Source: Tilletia caries (Eukaryota; Basidiomycota; Exobasidiomycetes; Tilletiales; Tilletiaceae). Taken from it: a stretch of 64,000 nucleotides of DNA. The notes beneath the pieces are model-generated. The model was not told where the DNA came from and did no database searches. It was given only the letters and a program-made list of their open reading frames with translations. This document shows positions 60,412 through 64,000 of the stretch, in pieces (positions within the stretch are counted from its first letter, which is position 1; every line of letters begins with the position of its first letter). Location: the NCBI GenBank assembly GCA_032718865.1, contig JALUTQ010000001.1, forward strand, positions 682,001 to 746,000, in the 5' to 3' direction. The position numbers and the translations under genes are program-made.

Positions 60412-61201
60412 TAAGGTTGTCCCCGGAGTTGACGCGGAGCTGGGGTTTTGCGGACTCCGTACTCCTCCGACGGAGGGCTCCGCCGGAGGCGGAGCGCGGA
60501 GCTCACTTTTGAGAGATTTTTGACCTTAAAAAAGCACGGAGTCCGCCTGGAGGACTCCGCCGGAATTTACGCGGAGCGCGGAGCCCAATCCTGGGCCCAC
60601 TAGTCAAAAGTACGGAGCGCGGAGTCGTCAAAATTGTGCGAAAATTCCGGCGGAATTTCCGCGGAATTCCGTCGGAGCTGTGAGGTCACGTGATCGTCGA
60701 AAATAGGGGTCACGTGACCTTATTTTTGGGTGCGCTCCGCCGGAATTCCGTCCAAGTTCCGCGGAAATGTGCGGAATTCCGAGAAAATAGGCATCGCCGA
60801 GACACGCGCAGGAGATAAAACAGGCATCATCATCCGTTGAGAGCTTCAGAATAGCACTGGAGTCAATACCGCAACAATGTCGGATGGTGAATGTATAGCT
60901 CTGATTGTGTTAGAGTCATTCTGAGAGCAAATTATACCACCACTGCGCTCCGACGGAATTCCGCGGAATTCCGAGCTCCGCATACACGGAGCACGGAGGA
61001 GCATTATGAAAACGCACAGAAAAAACGCGGAGCGCGGAGCTGGGATTTCAACTTTTGTATAATTCCGTCGGAACGCGGAGCTGAGTTTTTTCAGCTCTGT
61101 CTTAGTCTGCGGAGGCGGAGCTCGCCTCAAAAAGTCAAAATTCCGGCGGAATTTGGAAGTGCGGAGGCGGAGCCCTCCGCGTTACTCCGGGGACAACCTT
61201 A
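60412..61201. mobile_element. 790-bp non-autonomous hAT-like element rich in CGGAG words
   Basis: The ends are perfect 18-bp inverted repeats TAAGGTTGTCCCCGGAGT, with similarity continuing (ACGCGGAG on both sides). The 8-bp duplication GACTGGGG flanks it, the hallmark of hAT insertion. There is no long frame. The interior repeats words such as GCGGAGCGCGGAGCT and GGAATTCCG more than ten times on both strands and has two TCACGTGA-type palindromes near 60685 and 60709. Clustered subterminal words are transposase-binding sites in known hAT elements; that role here is inference. Confidence 0.85.
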
Positions 61202-61209
61202 GACTGGGG
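61202..61209. repeat. Target-site duplication, right
   Basis: GACTGGGG, identical to the left copy at 60404-60411. Confidence 0.85.
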
Positions 61210-61423
61210 ACGATGCTGATAGAAGAGCGACGAGGACGAATGAGTCGAGGGGCAGGTGAAGAAGAAGGAGAGCTAGAAGGAGAGGAGTGCTGGAGCTGTG
61301 CCGAGGAACGAGAGCGGCGGAGAATAACCGGGCTGGTAGACGCGTCGTGTATAGCGTCGTCCTCGGCTGGCGCCCCGCGCGAGAAGGTGAAACGAGGAGG
61401 GGGGGAGGAACTCATTAAGGAAA

Positions 61424-63345
61424 CTATGGGAACAAGTGTGGAAGCCAGGGAGAGTTGTGAGAAAATGAGAGGAACTGGTAACTAGAAGAATCGCCACGTG
61501 ACGGTGCATCTGACAGGTTCTCGGCTGAAGGAACGTAGATGATGGACAAATCAACGCTGGCGGCCAAGGCAGCATCAGCAGCGCGATTGATCGCCTCGTT
61601 CGCCAGAGTGTTGCGCGAGCGGCCACGACGTGCGGCATGAACGACACCGAGGTTGTCCACGTACGCGGTGAGAATGCAGTTGACCGCGCCATGCTGGATA
61701 GCAGCATACACCCCAAGTTCGAAGGCCCATGCCTCTCCCACCCCGATGTTGATCCCGGGGCGAGAGGTATAGTCGGCAGGAAGGGGAATCGTAATGGCGT
61801 GATCGCCAAAGACAATGCCGAGCCCGAAGTCACTGGCATCTGTGTAGAGGGGAGTAGGGTGAAGATGGGTGGGAAAGGAAAGAGAGCAGGTGACGGGACC
61901 CTGTTGAAAGAACTCGAGCCAAGACCTAACCTCAGCGCGAGCAGCGGTCGGGAGGTGCTTCTTGGCAGCCTTGTGTTGTCCTCGGAAGGTGTTGCGAAGC
62001 GAGTAGAGGGCGTTCAACTTGGACCGACGAGTGGTTGCCAGGACGCAAGTGTGTTGACATGAACCGATAATGGAGGCGACTTCCTTCTCGGACAAGGTGG
62101 AGGAGGGACTGTATGCGTGCTCAAGCTTGCGCATGAACTTGCGCTGCTTCTGAGTAGTGAGGGAGGCTGTCTTTGCGTCGAGGTCCCAGTCGATGCCGAG
62201 GAAAGTGAAACGACGGGTCCAGCTGAACTGCTTGGTCGGGTGGATGGTCCAGCCAAACTGCTTGACCACGCGAAGAAGCAGCTCGAACGGGCGACCGTGA
62301 TGAGAAGAAGAAGGGGGGGCGACGTCGACGGGCAGAAAATCATCGACGTAATGCTTGAGAATGATGTCTGGAAATAGAGCCTCGATCAAGTGGCATGTAT
62401 TATGTAACGTCGCAGCTCGAGCCGAAAATTCCACAAATGGACGTTAGGCCGAAAATGCCCACGAGCCAGACGTAAATCTGATCGCGGACGTTGATGCAGA
62501 AGAGAGGGCGTTGCTCAGGCTTGTTTCTGAGCTGTTGGAATGCCCAAGCTAGCTCGAAACCAGCGACGCGAGCGTAAGGACTAAGGAGGGAGTTGGGAAA
62601 CCTAGAAAGAAAAGGGGGAAGTGTGGAGAGATTAGCAACTGATTGCAAAGCCGGAGCCAGAGTCAAGAAAGGAAGAGGAAGGTCTGACGGCAGAGGCTCA
62701 ACCTGTGAGCGTGCCAGAGCAGAGCAGGTTGCCGGAGCATGGTTGCCGGAGCAGAATGCCGGAGCATGTATGCCGAAGCAAGACCAGCCAGGACTGAGCG
62801 CCGGAGCGAAGGAAAGACCGGGGCCAGATGCCGAAGCAAGAGAGTATGCCGGAGCAAGAGACCGCCGGAGCAGGACCTGTATGCTCCGAGGAGCGAGGAA
62901 GGGGAGGAGAGGGGAAAGGGAGTTTCAATGCGCGAACACATACCATCATTTTGGTGTCGTTGGCCGTCATCCATTCACAAGGAAAGTCAGCCTTATCGAG
63001 CTGAGAGTTGATGGATGGAGTTGGAGGAGGTGGATCTTGGGGTCGTGTACGGGGGTATGACGCATCATAGACCACCCGATGCTTGAGAACGACTCCGTTT
63101 TCGTCTGTCTTGGTTACGATGTGTAAGGGGGAAGCATGGATTGGACCGACGGTCGCCTCGACCTCGGCAAGAGACCAAGGCCCAGCGATGAAGTCGGACT
63201 TGAGGGAGTCGGCGATCCAATCGTCAATGATGCCGATCTGATCGTGGCGGAAGTGATTGGGATGAAGACACGTAGCTGTAGGGGAGGCGAGAGCGCCCAT
63301 GGAGAATCCGTTGACGACGGAGTCGGGAATGTGAGCATGCTGAGA
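61424..63345 (-). pseudogene. Reverse transcriptase-RNase H of the DIRS/Ngaro-type element, broken
   Basis: The finger part (63345-62944) reads SPLHIVTKTDENGVVLKHRVV and SINSQLDKADFP. A GT-AG intron-like gap follows (62943-62602). After it the palm reads FQQLRNKPEQRPLFCINVRD and, in the next frame, HYVDDFLPV (catalytic Asp pair), then a connection and RNase H (LYTDASDFGLGIVFGD, IIYVPSAENLSDAPSR). At least two single-base frame breaks are needed, near 62580 and near 62440. The motif-A position reads AGFELAWAF, with Glu where RTs have Asp. The frame ends at 61424. The copy is most likely inactive. Confidence 0.75.
62602..62943 (-). other. Intron-like segment with TGCTCCGGCA-type repeats
   Basis: On the minus strand it starts GTATGTG and ends TTTCTTTCTAG. 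Its middle (about 62700-62880) repeats TGCTCCGGCA or TGCTTCGGCA roughly ten times at irregular spacing. It interrupts the RT coding region. Confidence 0.55.
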
Positions 63346-64000
63346 TAAGGATGTCGACCATCTCCGCGGTTTTCGCGGAGCTCCGCGTCTCCGCGTCTCC
63401 GCGGAGCAAATCTCCGCGACTTTTTCTCCGCCGTCAGCCTCGGAGAAGCTCGCGAAGACGAGCCAATCTCCGCGGAGACCTCCTTTCCGCCGGTCATTCA
63501 TCGCGGAGGGAGATGTTTGTTAGGCTAAGCTGCCTGGAAAACAGCGGAGGGAGACGCTTCAGCTTGCTGCCAAAATCGCGGAGTTGCGGAGACGCTCGGT
63601 AAAAATGTCATCTCCGCGGCATCTCCGGCGTAACTCCGCGTCTCCGCTACTAAGTGATTCGTCTCCGTGGAAACCCCGTGAAACTCCATGAAACCGCATG
63701 AGACTCTGGAGTTTCAGCGGAGTTTTGGCGAGTCTCATCGATTGGAGAAAAGTCTCATGTCACGTGCGGGGGTCTCAGGTCTGGGACAGGTCGCCGATCC
63801 TGGCCCCGGGCTCATCTCCGACGCACCCTCACCGCTCACTGGTGCCGAATCTTTACCAGCTTCTCCTCCAGAACGGTCAAGGAAGGCTTCTATTAAATCT
63901 ATGATGCTCAAAAGAAAGATGCAAATGATCAGAGTAGTCGTTGGATCGTCGAACTTGAGGGTCACTTAGCAGCGGAGGAGGGGATCTGAGCGCTGGACTT
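63346..64000. mobile_element. Left part of a second hAT-like CGGAG-rich element (runs off the window)
   Basis: RT homology of the DIRS/Ngaro-type element stops at 63345. The sequence then begins TAAGGATGTC, nine of ten bases the same as the 790-bp element's terminus (TAAGGTTGTC). It is followed by dense CTCCGCGG/GCGGAG words to about 63740. From 63760 to 63969 a plus-strand frame contains Pro/Ser-rich and then Lys/Arg-rich sequence without a recognised domain; it could be the start of a transposase gene or chance. The right end is outside the window. Confidence 0.5.

Larger units (their letters stand above)
58995..61415 (-). pseudogene. Tyrosine recombinase of the DIRS/Ngaro-type element, disrupted
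   Basis: The gene starts at 61415 (MSSSPPPRFTFSRGAPAEDD) just past the RT-RNase H frame, is interrupted by the 790-bp element at 61201-60412, and then continues in one frame to 58995. The catalytic set of a tyrosine recombinase is present: Arg in SMARHGELTVD, His-x-x-Arg in TGHSFRIGGAT, the GGW pair and a final Tyr in LRYIQ. One in-frame TAG at 59327-59325 splits the last 110 codons from the rest; the same frame is open on both sides. Such recombinases integrate circular DNA copies without a target duplication. As it stands the gene cannot make a full product. Confidence 0.8.
58995..63345 (-). mobile_element. Decayed tyrosine-recombinase retrotransposon (DIRS/Ngaro type)
   Basis: Minus-strand order is RT-RNase H, then tyrosine recombinase, with no integrase or LTR seen. 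That is the layout of DIRS-order elements. The RT is broken by frameshifts and the recombinase by a stop and an inserted element. A second inserted element cuts the 5' side at 63346, so gag and the element's own ends are outside or lost. No methyltransferase domain was seen, which would favour Ngaro over DIRS1, but the ends were not found. Confidence 0.8.

Noticed and set aside
60420..61190. CRISPR-like array in the CGGAG-rich segment
   Set aside because: Words are irregularly spaced, in both orientations, and lie within a TIR/TSD-bounded element in a eukaryote.

Overview
This window is 64 kb of a nuclear fungal chromosome. The host genes are dense, GC-rich and often divergently paired. They are cut by many short GT-AG introns, most with GTGAGT or GTAAGT donors and a few with exons of 4 to 24 bases. 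Fungal proteins such as Doa1/Ufd3, a Pab2-like poly(A)-binding protein, a Dsc3-like subunit and Git1-like permeases, together with the intron density, point to a basidiomycete, probably a yeast. I cannot name the species from sequence alone. All gene models were read by eye from splice sites, reading frame and family resemblance.

From 1 to 51.7 kb is ordinary euchromatin with about 20 genes. In order they are: Afg1-type mitochondrial ATPase (5' end only, -), DDX41-like RNA helicase (+), Lsm12-like (-), eIF2D/Tma64 (+), class I glutamine amidotransferase (-), STEEP1-like protein (+), ubiquitin-activating E1 (+), oligoribonuclease REXO2 (-), Doa1/PLAA (+), CHR-family chromate transporter (-), two tandem Git1-like MFS permeases (-), AIFM3-like Rieske oxidoreductase (-), a long coiled-coil protein (-), fructose-1,6-bisphosphatase (-), a small acidic nuclear protein (-), Dom34/Pelota (-), Pch2/TRIP13 (-), an IFI6/IFI27-like membrane protein with a C-terminal repeat (+), Dsc3-like (-), Pab2/PABPN1-like (+) and Cia2/CIAO2 (-). 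These serve RNA and protein quality control (DDX41, REXO2, Dom34, Pab2, E1, Doa1, Dsc3), translation, gluconeogenesis, Fe-S assembly, meiotic checkpoint remodelling and transport. They do not form one pathway.

From about 51.96 kb to the end is a nest of transposons. A complete Ty1/copia element (52292-58581) has nearly identical 237/238-bp LTRs, an AGACC target duplication, a tRNA-iMet-type primer site and gag and pol genes on the minus strand. It sits inside a roughly 380-bp element with inverted repeats flanked by TA. Next is a decayed tyrosine-recombinase (DIRS/Ngaro-type) retrotransposon (58995-63345). It is interrupted by a 790-bp element with 18-bp inverted repeats and an 8-bp target duplication (hAT-like), packed with CGGAG-type words. 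A second element of apparently the same family begins at 63346 and runs off the window.

The items I rate highest are the two 4-nt microexons in REXO2, the hAT-like pair of CGGAG-rich elements, the IFI6-like protein with three 19-residue repeats, and the single-base stop in the second Git1-like gene.
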